64,000 bases of DNA from Prevotellaceae bacterium (GTDB lineage: Bacteria; Bacteroidota; Bacteroidia; Bacteroidales; Bacteroidaceae), in NCBI GenBank assembly GCA_003150315.1, contig QAML01000036.1:34933-98932 (forward strand). Direction: 5' to 3'. Positions 1 through 8,803 of this stretch are shown one piece after another. The position numbers were made by a program, and so were the translations under genes. Numbering within the stretch: the stretch's first letter is position 1; each line of letters opens with the position of its first letter. The notes under the pieces are model-generated. The model searched no databases and was not told where the DNA came from. It saw only the letters and a program-made list of their open reading frames with translations.

Positions 1-1087
1 TGGAAAGTTCAAAATAAGGGCGGAGCATCTCACTGTCAATATCGAACAGCGAAAGTTTGAGTTTGCGCGAATAATAAGCAAAGTCCCACGCCTCGAGTTT
101 GAAAGCGTCGCCCTCGTATTTGCGGGCGTATTCCTCCACTGCCTTTACTTCTTCGCGGGCTTGGGGAAGATACGCATCGGTAAGCTCGTTGAGCAGTTTA
201 TAAACGTTTTCCTTGGTTTCTGCCATGCGTTTTTCGAGCACAAAATCGGAATAGCATTTATAGCCAAGGATGTTGGAACTTTTCAATCGCAGATTCACAA
301 TATCTTCACAGATCTGCAGATTGCAATATTTGGAACCATCCATGCAAGCCGCGTTGCGAGCCATATATAATGCCTTGCGCAATTCACGATCATGGCAATA
401 TGTCATGAAAGGTCCGTAAACCGGTTCGTCAAGAGTAACATCCCAACCCTCGTGTTTGTTTTCCTCCGCGTTTGCACGGGCAATGGCGAGAGCAGATGCG
501 GGAATGTCTTTCATTTTCTCCGCATCGGTGATGTTCAAATGGAAACTCTTGCGGGCATGAAGCAGATTTGTGCCGAACTCCACCGTTTTCTTTGAAAACT
601 CTTCGGACACTTTGCGCAGCTCTTCCTTATGTTCGTTGTCAAGAAGCGCACCGTTGCGCACAAAAGCCTTGTAGGTTGTTTCCAATAGCCTGTTCTGCTC
701 GGGCGTAAGGTTTTCGGGGCGGTTTTCCCAAACATGTTTCACGCGCTGAAACAACTTCTCGTCCAACATAATGTTATTGTGATGACGGGTAAGCATAGGC
801 GCGAACTTTTGTGCCAGTACTTCGCGGGTTTCATTTGATGACGCGCTCAAAAGATTAAAGAACACGTTCTCCACACGGTCAAGCATTTCACCGCTTTTGT
901 CAAGTGCCGCAACAGTATTCCCGAACGTCGGAGTTTCGCTGCACGAAGTTATGTTTTCTATGTCTTTTTCCGATTCCTTTATGCCTTGAATCATTGCCGG
1001 TTCAAAGTCTGTATCTTGAATCTTGTCAAACGGCGGGAGCACAAAAGGGGTCAGAAGCGGATTCTTATGCGGGGTGTTCATATTCAT
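1..1087 (-). CDS. dcp: M3 family oligopeptidase / peptidyl-dipeptidase Dcp, partial
   Basis: This is the N-terminal ~362 residues of a zinc metallopeptidase of the M3 family (Dcp/oligopeptidase type), which cleaves short peptides; the gene runs off the left edge. Reading the minus strand gives an open frame beginning MNMNTPHKNPLLTPF, with the family-typical segments TPTFGNTVAALD, AIARANAEE and AWDFAYYSRKL. The HEXXH zinc site lies outside the window, so catalysis cannot be checked. No signal peptide is seen, so it is probably cytoplasmic. The start is the ATG at 1087; a second in-frame ATG lies two codons downstream. A TATCTTTG -7 box lies about 40 bp upstream. The family call is strong; Dcp versus another M3 subgroup is less sure. 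Confidence 0.88.
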   Translation of the reverse strand, partial: MNMNTPHKNPLLTPFVLPPFDKIQDTDFEPAMIQGIKESEKDIENITSCSETPTFGNTVAALDKSGEMLDRVENVFFNLLSASSNETREVLAQKFAPMLTRHHNNIMLDEKLFQRVKHVWENRPENLTPEQNRLLETTYKAFVRNGALLDNEHKEELRKVSEEFSKKTVEFGTNLLHARKSFHLNITDAEKMKDIPASALAIARANAEENKHEGWDVTLDEPVYGPFMTYCHDRELRKALYMARNAACMDGSKYCNLQICEDIVNLRLKSSNILGYKCYSDFVLEKRMAETKENVYKLLNELTDAYLPQAREEVKAVEEYARKYEGDAFKLEAWDFAYYSRKLKLSLFDIDSEMLRPYFELS

Positions 1088-1123
1088 CAATACGTTTTTC
1101 CTTATATATATAATATGTACACG

Positions 1124-1131
1124 CAAAGATA
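1124..1131 (-). promoter_or_regulatory. Bacteroidetes -7 box for the M3 peptidase gene
   Basis: Read on the minus strand this is TATCTTTG, matching TAnnTTTG, and lies 37 bp before the ATG at 1087. No clear -33 TTTG is seen. Confidence 0.5.
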
Positions 1132-1286
1132 ACGATTTATTCCGTATTATCATGCGGCTCTTGCGCTCAGCAAAAACCTTTTGGGAACGCTCCGGAGCGG
1201 AGTCTCGAAAATTATGCTTAAATTTACACCTTGAATTCATAAAACAACTTAAAACAAATCTCACAGGGCAGAAATGCCTTCAGAAA

Positions 1287-2807
1287 ATGAACAGACATAT
1301 TCGGACTTTTTTAGCCGCCGCTGCGGTTTTATGCTGCCTTGCCACACCCGGAGCAAAGGCGCAAAGCAGTTCTCCCACTCCCAAACGCGAATTTCGCGGA
1401 GCGTGGATTCAAACAGTTAACGGACAATACATGGGAATGGACAGAGACAGGATGCAAAGAACGCTCACATCCTATCTTGACGCATTCAAACGCTGCGGAC
1501 TCAACACCGTAATGTTTCAGGTAAGGTGCGAAGGCGATGCCCTCTATCCCAGCAAGCTCGAACCATGGAGCTACTACCTCACGGGAAGACAGGGACAGGC
1601 ACCAAATCCTTACTGGGACCCTTTGCAGTGGATGATTGACGAATGCCACAAACGCGGCATGGAACTTCACGCATGGATAAACCCCTATCGTGCCAAAACT
1701 GCCGCAAAACACGAAATGGCTCTCAATCATCCTTACAACATGTATCCCGACCATTTCTTCAAATACGGCGATTTAATTCTCTTTGATCCCGGAGAGCCAT
1801 ACAACCGCGAGTATATATGCCGCGTGGTATCGGACATAATGCGCCGCTACGACGTTGACGGCATTCACATGGATGACTATTTCTATCCCTACCCAGGCGG
1901 ACAAAAAGTAATACCCGATGACAAAACTTTTGCCAAGTATAACAACGGAATACAAAACCGTGCCGACTGGCGCAGATACAATGTCAACGAGCTTGTCCGC
2001 ATGCTCCACGACACCATACGCTCCATTAAGCCGTGGGTTAAGTTCGGCGTATCGCCCTTTGGCATTTATCACAACGCAAGGCGCGGCGGAAACATTCCCG
2101 GGTCTGATACAAACGGACTGGAAAACTACGAAGACCTGTATGCCGACGTGCTATATTGGGTTAATCAGGGTTGGGTTGACTACTCCATGCCCCAACTTTA
2201 CTGGCAGATAGGACATCCCGTGGCAGACTATGCCACACTCATAAAATGGTGGAGCAAATATGCCTCGAACCGACCCTTAATAATAGGTGAAAGTGTGGAA
2301 AACACCATTAAATATCCCGACCCTGCCAATCCGCAAAGCCACCAGTTGTTGGCAAAAATGAATCTCGAACGCTCGCTCGGCGTTGCCGGAAGTTGCCAAT
2401 GGTACGGCGCGGCATTCGCAGAGAACAAAGGAAACTATGCAGAAGCTATACGTCAGCTTTATTTCTCGAAACCCGCACTCCCGCCCGCAATGCCTTTCAT
2501 CTATTCCAAAGCTCCAGGAAAAGTAAAGAAGCTGAAACCCGTTTGGACCGAAGACGGTTACATTCTTTTCTGGACCGAACCGAAAGCAAAAAGCGTAATG
2601 GACGAAGCACAACGCTACGTAATTTACCGCTTTGCCGCCGGAGAACCGCAAAACACCGAAGATGCATCCCACATAATAGACATAACCACAAACACATTCT
2701 ACAAGTTGCCATACGACAAGGGCACAGACCGCTACACATACGTCGTAACATCGCTCAACCGCATAGGCAACGAATCGAAAACCGCGAAAAAGAAAGTGAA
2801 ACTCTGA
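1287..2807 (+). CDS. secreted family 10-like glycoside hydrolase (GHL10)
   Basis: A 506-residue exported protein of the GHL10 (DUF187/YngK-like) TIM-barrel family, thought to act on envelope or plant polysaccharides; the substrate is unknown. It opens with a signal peptide (MNRHIRTFLAAAAVLCCLA, ending GAKAQ). Family landmarks follow: FRGAWIQTVNGQYM near residue 39, MELHAWINPYRA, the acidic DGIHMDDYFYPYP barrel segment and VDYSMPQLYWQIGHP. The last ~90 residues look like a fibronectin type III-like module. A longer frame opens at 1023, but its N-terminus is not signal-like and covers the divergent promoter region, so I chose the ATG at 1287. It is divergent from the M3 peptidase and followed by a strong hairpin terminator. 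Confidence 0.88.
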   Translation: MNRHIRTFLAAAAVLCCLATPGAKAQSSSPTPKREFRGAWIQTVNGQYMGMDRDRMQRTLTSYLDAFKRCGLNTVMFQVRCEGDALYPSKLEPWSYYLTGRQGQAPNPYWDPLQWMIDECHKRGMELHAWINPYRAKTAAKHEMALNHPYNMYPDHFFKYGDLILFDPGEPYNREYICRVVSDIMRRYDVDGIHMDDYFYPYPGGQKVIPDDKTFAKYNNGIQNRADWRRYNVNELVRMLHDTIRSIKPWVKFGVSPFGIYHNARRGGNIPGSDTNGLENYEDLYADVLYWVNQGWVDYSMPQLYWQIGHPVADYATLIKWWSKYASNRPLIIGESVENTIKYPDPANPQSHQLLAKMNLERSLGVAGSCQWYGAAFAENKGNYAEAIRQLYFSKPALPPAMPFIYSKAPGKVKKLKPVWTEDGYILFWTEPKAKSVMDEAQRYVIYRFAAGEPQNTEDASHIIDITTNTFYKLPYDKGTDRYTYVVTSLNRIGNESKTAKKKVKL

Positions 2808-2830
2808 CACTTTCCCGTGCATACCCCACA

Positions 2831-2868
2831 ATGGCGGATGGAGTGTTTGGCTCCGTCCGCCATTTTTA
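2831..2868 (+). terminator. rho-independent terminator after GHL10
   Basis: A 13-bp stem (ATGGCGGATGGAG against CTCCGTCCGCCAT, one G-T pair) with a 7-base loop is followed by TTTTT, 24 bp after the GHL10 stop. Confidence 0.85.
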
Positions 2869-3091
2869 CTTTCTCCCCACCCCGACATCTCACAAATTCG
2901 CCCTTTATATCTAAACGTTTCACCCCGCCAATCCGCAAAGCAAAATCCACCTCAAACAAGCCGCTGTCCGCTTTCGGCAAATCCGCGCCGACGCCTCATT
3001 TTCTCATCTGCCGAACCCCAAAAATCCGTCCGAAAATCCCGCGAAAAATCGCTTTTTCCAAACATCTCAAAAACAACGTCTTACAAACGTC

Positions 3092-3180
3092 AAAAATATA
3101 AGGCACATATTTTAAAATATGTGCCTTGTATTTTAAAATACATGGCTTGTATTTTTCACGACAAGCCATGTGTGTTTTTT
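3092..3180 (+). repeat. dispersed palindromic repeat, copy 1
   Basis: A 28-bp perfect palindrome centred at 3113/3114 (AAGGCACATATTTT and its complement) is followed by an inverted-type unit ending at 3155. A second hairpin then pairs ACATGGCTTGT (3140-3150) with ACAAGCCATGT (3161-3171) and ends GTGTTTTTT. The left arm (3055-3090, TTCCAAACATCTCAAAAACAA) is present in reverse orientation compared with copies 3-6. The 804-bp gap between 2807 and 3612 holds only this element, the terminator at 2831 and the RNA candidate at 3353. Confidence 0.9.
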
Positions 3181-3339
3181 GATGTCCGAAAAGGAGTACG
3201 AAAAACTCCCATATCGTGGTTTGTTTTTCACTATTTTTTGTTCACAATTCCGCGAAATTTGTTCCCGCTTTCCCGGGTGGCTTTGCACATTCGGCACAAG
3301 ATATTTTCAAACTGTATATCATATATTCACGATAATTTA

Positions 3340-3347
3340 TATTTTTG
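3340..3347 (+). promoter_or_regulatory. candidate -7 box for the structured RNA / lipoprotein transcript
   Basis: TATTTTTG matches TAnnTTTG. Transcription would start near 3353, about 260 bp before the lipoprotein gene, which implies a long leader or a separate small RNA. Confidence 0.4.
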
Positions 3348-3352
3348 TAATC

Positions 3353-3566
3353 GGATAGGGGTTACCCTTTTCCACGACATATCGATATAAAAAGAAGCGT
3401 TATGCGCATCAAGTATTTGGAAACGTAGGAAATTTTCAAATTGCATACTCAGATGGCATAGTGGTTCTCGCTTATAGCGTGGACTGCTTTTACCACATCA
3501 TGTATGCAGGGTTTCCTACGACCTCCGAATTAAGACGTGGCATAGTCAGTTCCACGCTTTATTTAT
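3353..3566 (+). ncRNA. candidate structured RNA (possibly 6S-like) or long 5' leader
   Basis: No open frame of note. Nested complementary segments make a rod: CGTAGGAAA (3424-3432) with TTTCCTACG (3512-3520), TGCATAC (3442-3448) with GTATGCA (3502-3508), GTGGT (3461-3465) with ACCAC (3492-3496), and an inner CGCTTATAGCG hairpin. A small hairpin, CGTGG/CCACG (3536-3556), followed by CTTTATTTATT could end the transcript. The long rod with internal bubbles recalls 6S RNA, known in Bacteroidales, but I cannot confirm the family. The alternative is a regulatory leader of the lipoprotein gene. Ends are estimates from the -7 box and the last hairpin. Confidence 0.35.
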
Positions 3567-3611
3567 TAATAAAAATGTGTCGAAGGGACTTAAGGCACGG
3601 AGGACAAAAAG

Positions 3612-4229
3612 ATGAAGAAATGTTGTTTTTTTAGTTTGCTTTTAATGGTAATGCTTTCATCCTGCTGCAAATCGCCTCAAGACAAAGCCACAGCGTATGT
3701 TGAAAAAGACATGCCCAAGAATCTGGTTAAACCTGACAGTTACGACCCGATAGAAACCAAGGTTGACAGCGCGTTTGCACCGTTCGACTCTCCCGATTTC
3801 TATAAACAGGCAATGGAATTGATTAATCTGAACGTAGAACTGCAGGATAACGAAGAAAAAATCAAAAGTGCAAAATTTAATATGAGCTTATATGTTAATC
3901 CGTACAATTCTTACGACAGAGATGAATTTTTTGAAAAGAAAAAAGAATATGAAGAGCGTATGGGAAAACAGGAAGCCATGAAAGAACAGTTCAACCGAAA
4001 GCTCGAAAATATAAAGAAAGAGGCGCAGGAAAAGCCGGAATTTATAGGATTCAAAGCTTTCCACCGCTATCGTGCCAATAACAACAACGGGCAAACCCTT
4101 ATCGGAGCAATGATTTACGTTTTTGACAAAGAAATAAAGCAACCCCTTGCAGTATATGACACGGATAGCGAAGATTTCAACACCTACGTGGAGTTTGTGA
4201 AACAGTTAAAAGAAGCAACCAAACAGTAA
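3612..4229 (+). CDS. lipoprotein of unknown function
   Basis: A 205-residue predicted lipoprotein: MKKCCFFSLLLMVMLSSCC carries a lipobox (LSSC) with the acylated cysteine near residue 18. The mature part is charged, with a Lys/Glu-rich, probably coiled-coil stretch at ~105-145 (EKKKEYEERMGKQEAMKEQF), followed by a compact C-terminal part (GFKAFHRYRANNNNGQTLIG). I do not recognise the family. A GGAGG ribosome site lies just upstream (ACGGAGGAC). It is followed after 13 bp by a frameshifted secreted-protein gene, so the two were probably co-transcribed. Confidence 0.75.
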   Translation: MKKCCFFSLLLMVMLSSCCKSPQDKATAYVEKDMPKNLVKPDSYDPIETKVDSAFAPFDSPDFYKQAMELINLNVELQDNEEKIKSAKFNMSLYVNPYNSYDRDEFFEKKKEYEERMGKQEAMKEQFNRKLENIKKEAQEKPEFIGFKAFHRYRANNNNGQTLIGAMIYVFDKEIKQPLAVYDTDSEDFNTYVEFVKQLKEATKQ

Positions 4230-4242
4230 AGAAAACACAGAC

Positions 4243-4979
4243 ATGCAGACCATGAAAACTGTTTTTGCCACGGCGTTTATATTACTTGCCACTTTATGCC
4301 ACGCACAAACTTTTGTTGCCGGCGATGAAGGCTCTACGGTAATGAAAGAATACATTGACGGGAAATTATGGGTATATAGAAATTTCAACGATATCGTTGT
4401 GGGGACTAATTGCAGCGAAGTAAAAGACAGTTACGGCAAGTATTATCAGATAAACATCCTGTTGCATATTCTGGCAAATCGTCTGTTGTGTTTTGTCCCG
4501 AAGATGTATTGGCATATCTGCAACGTAAAAACGACACCACGGAACTTGAAGTTTACACTAACGAGGAATTTCAAAAGAAAATCAGACGCAGCCAAAATCT
4601 CGCCATGATTTTGTATGGCATTTCTGCCGGAATCAATGCAAGTAATGCCGCATATTCCACATCACAATCGACAACGGTTTTGCCAAACGGCTATGCCTAT
4701 ACAACAACTACGCGAACTTACGATTCGAATGCCGCCCTGCAGGCAAATATGGCTGCATCGGCACAGATGTCAGCCTTAAGTTCGGCAATGAATAGCGACA
4801 GGGGAATAATAGAACAGGGGTATCTGAAAAAGAATACCATTTATCCCGACCAAACTATCGTTGGATACATGAACATAAAGAGACAAAAGGGAAATGTTTT
4901 GACTGTCCTTGTCCCGATTGATGGATTTTATTATTCCTTCGACTGGGATGTGAGCAAGAAGAAAGCAGTTTCCAAGTAA
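4243..4979 (+). pseudogene. secreted protein of unknown function, broken by one frameshift
   Basis: Two overlapping frames together make one protein. The first starts at 4243 with a signal peptide (MKTVFATAFILLATLCHAQ after MQT) and reads to SYGKYYQ near 4450. The second carries on in the -1 frame with DKHPVAYSGKSSVVFCPED and runs to the stop at 4979, about 240 residues in all. One missing base near 4445-4455 explains it. No slippery heptamer is visible there (CAG ATA AAC ATC), so programmed frameshifting is unlikely; a true mutation or sequencing error are the options. The C-terminal half holds a low-complexity Ala/Thr/Ser/Asn section and a conserved-looking end (GYLKKNTIYPDQTIVGYM). Family not recognised. 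Confidence 0.7.
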
Positions 4980-5020
4980 ACAAACAGACTCTGCACTCCC
5001 GCTTAGGGCATTAGCAAACT

Positions 5021-5055
5021 AAAAACGCCCCGCACCTGAAAGTGTGGGGGCGTTT
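5021..5055. terminator. bidirectional terminator between convergent genes
   Basis: AAAACGCCCCGCAC pairs with GTGTGGGGGCGTTT around a CTGAAA loop. It serves the gene ending at 4979 and, with a TTTTT run on the other strand, the one ending at 5078. Confidence 0.8.
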
Positions 5056-5077
5056 CTGCATTTATTCTCGGGATGTG

Positions 5078-6493
5078 TTACTTCACATATACCTTTTTAG
5101 CCTTTCCTTTGCCGTTGATGACGATGTTTATGCCTTTCTGTAAATTACCACGGCGCACACCGTCAACGGAATATATGCGTTGTATCTTTCCGTCTTCCGA
5201 TTTGTCAATCGCGTTCTCCCTTATGCCAACCACATTGTTAGTATAAGAACCGTTAACTTCGTACACTTTCTGCCTGCTGCCAAAGAGCACGGGATGCAAA
5301 TCCTCACCCAACGTTTGGAAGAAAGTATCTCCGCCGCTCACACTGTCGTTTAGCATGTTGCACAATGCTCCGTTTTCCACCTGCTCGGTGGTTACGTTGA
5401 TAACTTGATTGCCTATTGTTTCGTAACAATTGACAAAATACGGACGAGCCGAGTATCTTGCGAACGGTCTGTCCGCTTGCATTCCGGTTACAGAGCCTAT
5501 GTTGTAGCAGTTAGTGAGTTCTGCGCTCAAACCAAGCCAACCGCTTATGCCCGCACTCTCTTTTCCTATCATCGATTTCACGGTGGTGTATTCGGTGTAG
5601 TCTATATCGTCGGTCAGTTTTGCCTTGGCGTTCACCGTGCCCAGGTTCACATAATGGGCAAACCAGTTGAGTTGTGCGGCGGTTCCTATTTCATAAACGC
5701 TGTCAGTCATTGTAACGAAACCGGGGTCCACGTCTTCGCACACGGAACAGATTCCGTTTTCAAATTCGTGGGGAGTGCGAACCGATTTGTCGGTATTCGA
5801 ATAACCGGAAACGTCGCCTGATGCAGTTCCGTTGCAGTTCAAAGTGCCCAGGGCATAGACTGTTCCGTGCGAAGGAGACAATGTGGGATGACCGTCAGGC
5901 GTTAGTTCGTTGTCAAGGCTCTGATACCACGGGCTTTCTCCGCGAAGATTGCAGTTAAGTATGAAAGCAAACTCACCACTCGCGAGCATTTCGGGAGTTA
6001 TGCTGTCTCCCTGCATGCCTTCTATGTCGTAAAGACAGGAAGATGTGCACGTGTTGCGATACAGTTTCTTGTCCGCGCTGTCGTAGCCCCCTATCTTTCC
6101 TGTGTTGTATATGTTTTTCAGTACCGACTTCTTACCTACGTATGCGCAGATGGCAGCAGATTGCTTCGAACCCGTAACATCGCCAGTATTGTAACAGTTG
6201 GTAATGGAAAAGTTTATGGTTCCGCCCATGCTCACACCCACAATTCCGGCGGCGTTCAAGCCACTTGCCGTTACGGCGGCCTCATTGCCCACGTTGCGGA
6301 AGGTAACAGTTCCGGTTCCGGAAGTACCTCCGGCGATACCGGCTACGTATGACGCACCGCTCACAGAGCACGTATTGTCGAGCACAAGGTTCTTTATCAC
6401 AGCTCCTGCGGTTACTACGCCGAACAGTCCCTGATAGTCAGCCGTGGAGTTGATTACAAGATTGCTTATCCTGTGTCCTCCTCCGTCGATTCG
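5078..6493 (-). pseudogene. GLUG-type repeat surface protein, 5'-truncated
   Basis: The frame encodes pieces of a GLUG-repeat, beta-helix-like surface protein: GGGHRISNLVIN, NCYNTGDVTG, NCYNIGSVTG and AAQLNWFAHYVN. The C-terminus (IYSVDGVRRGNLQKGINIV...KVYVK) is the short ending common on Bacteroidales secreted proteins, perhaps a sorting signal. Homology begins abruptly inside a repeat at about 6493. Upstream the frame hits a stop near 6550 with no ATG and no signal peptide, so the 5' end is lost. The only start is a GTG near 6400. After DIDYTEYTTVKSMIG the usual FDGxGHTI block is missing, suggesting a second internal deletion. An intact -7 box lies 20 bp before the break. Confidence 0.72.
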
Positions 6494-6512
6494 GTTTAAT
6501 GATTTTCGGGTG

Positions 6513-6520
6513 CAAAAGTA
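6513..6520 (-). promoter_or_regulatory. -7 box directly upstream of the truncated GLUG gene
   Basis: On the minus strand GATACTTTTGCACC contains TACTTTTG (TAnnTTTG). It sits only ~20 bp from the point where gene homology starts, so a deletion may have joined the promoter to mid-gene sequence. Confidence 0.45.
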
Positions 6521-6693
6521 TCCACAAAGAATTGCGTTGATGTTACACGCATGTTAAGTAGAGGTTAAGCCGCGTGCCGGGCTTTTCCGGTTTATATAAA
6601 AATCCACGCCCGAAAGAGGTCAAAACCGAGGTCGGGAACGCCGCAAAAACAGGAATTTTTACCCCATTCTGTTTCAGACACTTATAAAAGTCA

Positions 6694-6738
6694 AAAATAC
6701 ATGGCTTGTATTTTTCACGACAAGCCATGTGTTTTTTT
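6694..6738 (+). repeat. dispersed palindromic repeat, copy 2 (short form)
   Basis: Only one unit plus tail is present: ACATGGCTTGT (6699-6709) pairs with ACAAGCCATGT (6720-6730), then GTTTTTTT. The left flank CAGACACTTATAAAAG matches the repeat arm in reverse orientation. It lies downstream of the gene ending at 6871 (minus). The gap 6550-6870 shows nothing else. Confidence 0.85.
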
Positions 6739-6870
6739 CGGGCACTTGAAGAGCATGAAAAAATGTCGGGAAAATCCGGGCTTTCAAAGCACAAAAAATC
6801 CGCAGAATATGCTTGCGCATTACGCGCCGCGCACATCCTGCGGACATAGACTGTTAGGATTTATATTTTT

Positions 6871-8775
6871 CTACAAATCGCGGTCGAGAAGCGTCCTGCC
6901 GTCCGCGCCAAACACGCGAAGCCGCAGTTTGTCTCCGTTCTTTTGCAGCACCATTGCCGTACCCACTTCTTTTCCTCCCATGCTCGGACCACCGCCTCCT
7001 ATACAGGGCATTGGATTTCCCTGTTTGCCTTTTTCTATGACATAGAAGAAATGGGCGTGAGCCGTGAGGTTTACGTCGAACTTCGCTTTTTCGAGCAACG
7101 GACTCCACAGTGCGGTCCACGGATGATAGTTGTCGGTATAAACATCCTTGTCGCCCCATATGGGAATATGGTTTATGAGGATATGACGGCGTGCCTTTTT
7201 GAATTCTTTGCTCTTCAGTTCTTTCTCAAGAAAGGCTTTCTGGTCAAGACGCAGCTTTGTAAAATCGTTAAGTCCGTAATAAACCCAAAAATCATCGGGT
7301 TTATCCTCGCCGCAGTCAAGCACCACGAAGCGGGTGTCGCCCCACGAGAACGCGCCATAGGTTTTGCCGTCGAAATTATCGGTGAGCGAAAGCATTCCGG
7401 CAGAATAGGAATTGCGAATCTCGTGGTTGCCGCGAATGATGAACGTTGGAACATCGGCAGCATCGGCACCGCGCATCAGCACGTTCACTCTTTCTATTGC
7501 GTGGGCGCGGTCTCGCGGTTCGGGCACACAGTCGCCGTTGAAAAAAGTAAGGTCTGCCTTTATGCCGTTGTTCTTTAGAATTTGCGCCAATGAGTTCATA
7601 ACGCCGTCTTGTTCGTGAAGGTCATTATATATAACAGCCGTAAAATTCCGGGTGTCGGGTGAAGGAAGTGTGAAACTATGCCATGCGGTTTTCACCGTGC
7701 CGCCGAGAATCTTGCGGTATGCCTCATTGAGCAGCACTTCTTGGGCACAAACACGATAATAATATTTCCTGCCCGGCTCGAGACTGTCTATGCGCACCTT
7801 GTTTTCTATGTCGAAACACGGTTCCTGCCCCGCAAGCAAAGTGCGTGCGGTCTTGGTTTTCACGGTGTCAGTACCATATTCCACCCAAGTGTGCACCACG
7901 GCGTTAGTCTGATACATTACGCTCACGCCGCTACTCGTAATGTTTTGCAGATACGGGTCGGAACAGAAAAGTTTGTCCGCCCGGGTGGCAAAACGAACGT
8001 CAGCGTAGACAGGACGATGGTCGGAAGCCTTCGGTTCATTGACAACGCCCCTGCGGAGAAGCACCACGTTATCGGCTTCCTTGTTCTTGAACAGGGCAAT
8101 ATAGTCTATAGCCTCTTTAGGAGCATCGGCGGGAAAAGTTGGTTGCTTGGGGTCGGTGAGCAGAGTGAAATATTTTGAAAGAAGTTTGCCTGCCTCGCTC
8201 TCAGGTGTGAAGTTCATGTCTCCCGCAACAAAGAAAGGTTTGTTATGCTTGGCTGCCTCGCTGCGCAAAATGGCTATTGATTTCAGCTGGTCGGCAGGTG
8301 TGAGCGAAAAATGGGTGGATGCGAAAATATATTCGGGATACTCGGCAATTATGAGCGTTCGTTTTTCTTCGCGTCCGGGAAGCGCAATGCGCGTTATGCG
8401 TTGCGGAAATTTCTTTGCGAGCATTCCAATGCCGTATTTTCCGCCTTGAAAATCTATGGTGGGAGAATAGAAATGGTGCATGCCGAGAGCGGCGGCATAT
8501 TCACGCAAAACGAAATGACCTTTTGAGCGTTCGGTGATACTGTCAACCTCATCAAGAGTAACAAGGTCGGCATTCATGCCCCGGATAACGCTTATCTGGC
8601 GTTCATAGTTGAATGTCTTTCCGTCTATCTGCTTTCCGTTAAGTATGTTGTAGGACATTATGCGCAGCGTGTTCTCTGCGCCATGGTCGGTTTGCGCTTC
8701 TGCACCCGAGGGCAACAGACATAATGCCGCAGCCGAGGCAACGGCAATGCGCGATATGAGTTTGCTTTTATTCAT
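6871..8775 (-). CDS. secreted two-enzyme fusion: endonuclease/exonuclease/phosphatase domain plus calcineurin-like phosphoesterase
   Basis: A 634-residue exported protein with two phosphoesterase domains. A signal peptide (ending SGAEAQ) is followed by an EEP-family domain (~35-265) with SYNIL, the metal Glu in TLDEVD, GDMNF and the terminal SDHRP. A fibronectin-like purple-acid-phosphatase N-terminal module (~270-370) leads to a metallophosphoesterase domain (~375-610) with NDLH, NGD, GNHE, INHIP and AHAH, so both metal sites look complete. EEP enzymes cleave phosphodiesters and calcineurin-like enzymes often phosphomonoesters, so sequential release of phosphate from one substrate is a reasonable inference. 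It lies 28 bp after the epimerase-like gene, probably in one transcript. Confidence 0.88.
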   Translation of the reverse strand: MNKSKLISRIAVASAAALCLLPSGAEAQTDHGAENTLRIMSYNILNGKQIDGKTFNYERQISVIRGMNADLVTLDEVDSITERSKGHFVLREYAAALGMHHFYSPTIDFQGGKYGIGMLAKKFPQRITRIALPGREEKRTLIIAEYPEYIFASTHFSLTPADQLKSIAILRSEAAKHNKPFFVAGDMNFTPESEAGKLLSKYFTLLTDPKQPTFPADAPKEAIDYIALFKNKEADNVVLLRRGVVNEPKASDHRPVYADVRFATRADKLFCSDPYLQNITSSGVSVMYQTNAVVHTWVEYGTDTVKTKTARTLLAGQEPCFDIENKVRIDSLEPGRKYYYRVCAQEVLLNEAYRKILGGTVKTAWHSFTLPSPDTRNFTAVIYNDLHEQDGVMNSLAQILKNNGIKADLTFFNGDCVPEPRDRAHAIERVNVLMRGADAADVPTFIIRGNHEIRNSYSAGMLSLTDNFDGKTYGAFSWGDTRFVVLDCGEDKPDDFWVYYGLNDFTKLRLDQKAFLEKELKSKEFKKARRHILINHIPIWGDKDVYTDNYHPWTALWSPLLEKAKFDVNLTAHAHFFYVIEKGKQGNPMPCIGGGGPSMGGKEVGTAMVLQKNGDKLRLRVFGADGRTLLDRDL

Positions 8776-8803
8776 GGTGGCTTGTGAATTTAGCGGAGTG
8801 GCA

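Noticed and set aside
4440-4460. Programmed -1 frameshifting
   Set aside because: No X-XXY-YYZ heptamer and no downstream pseudoknot is visible.
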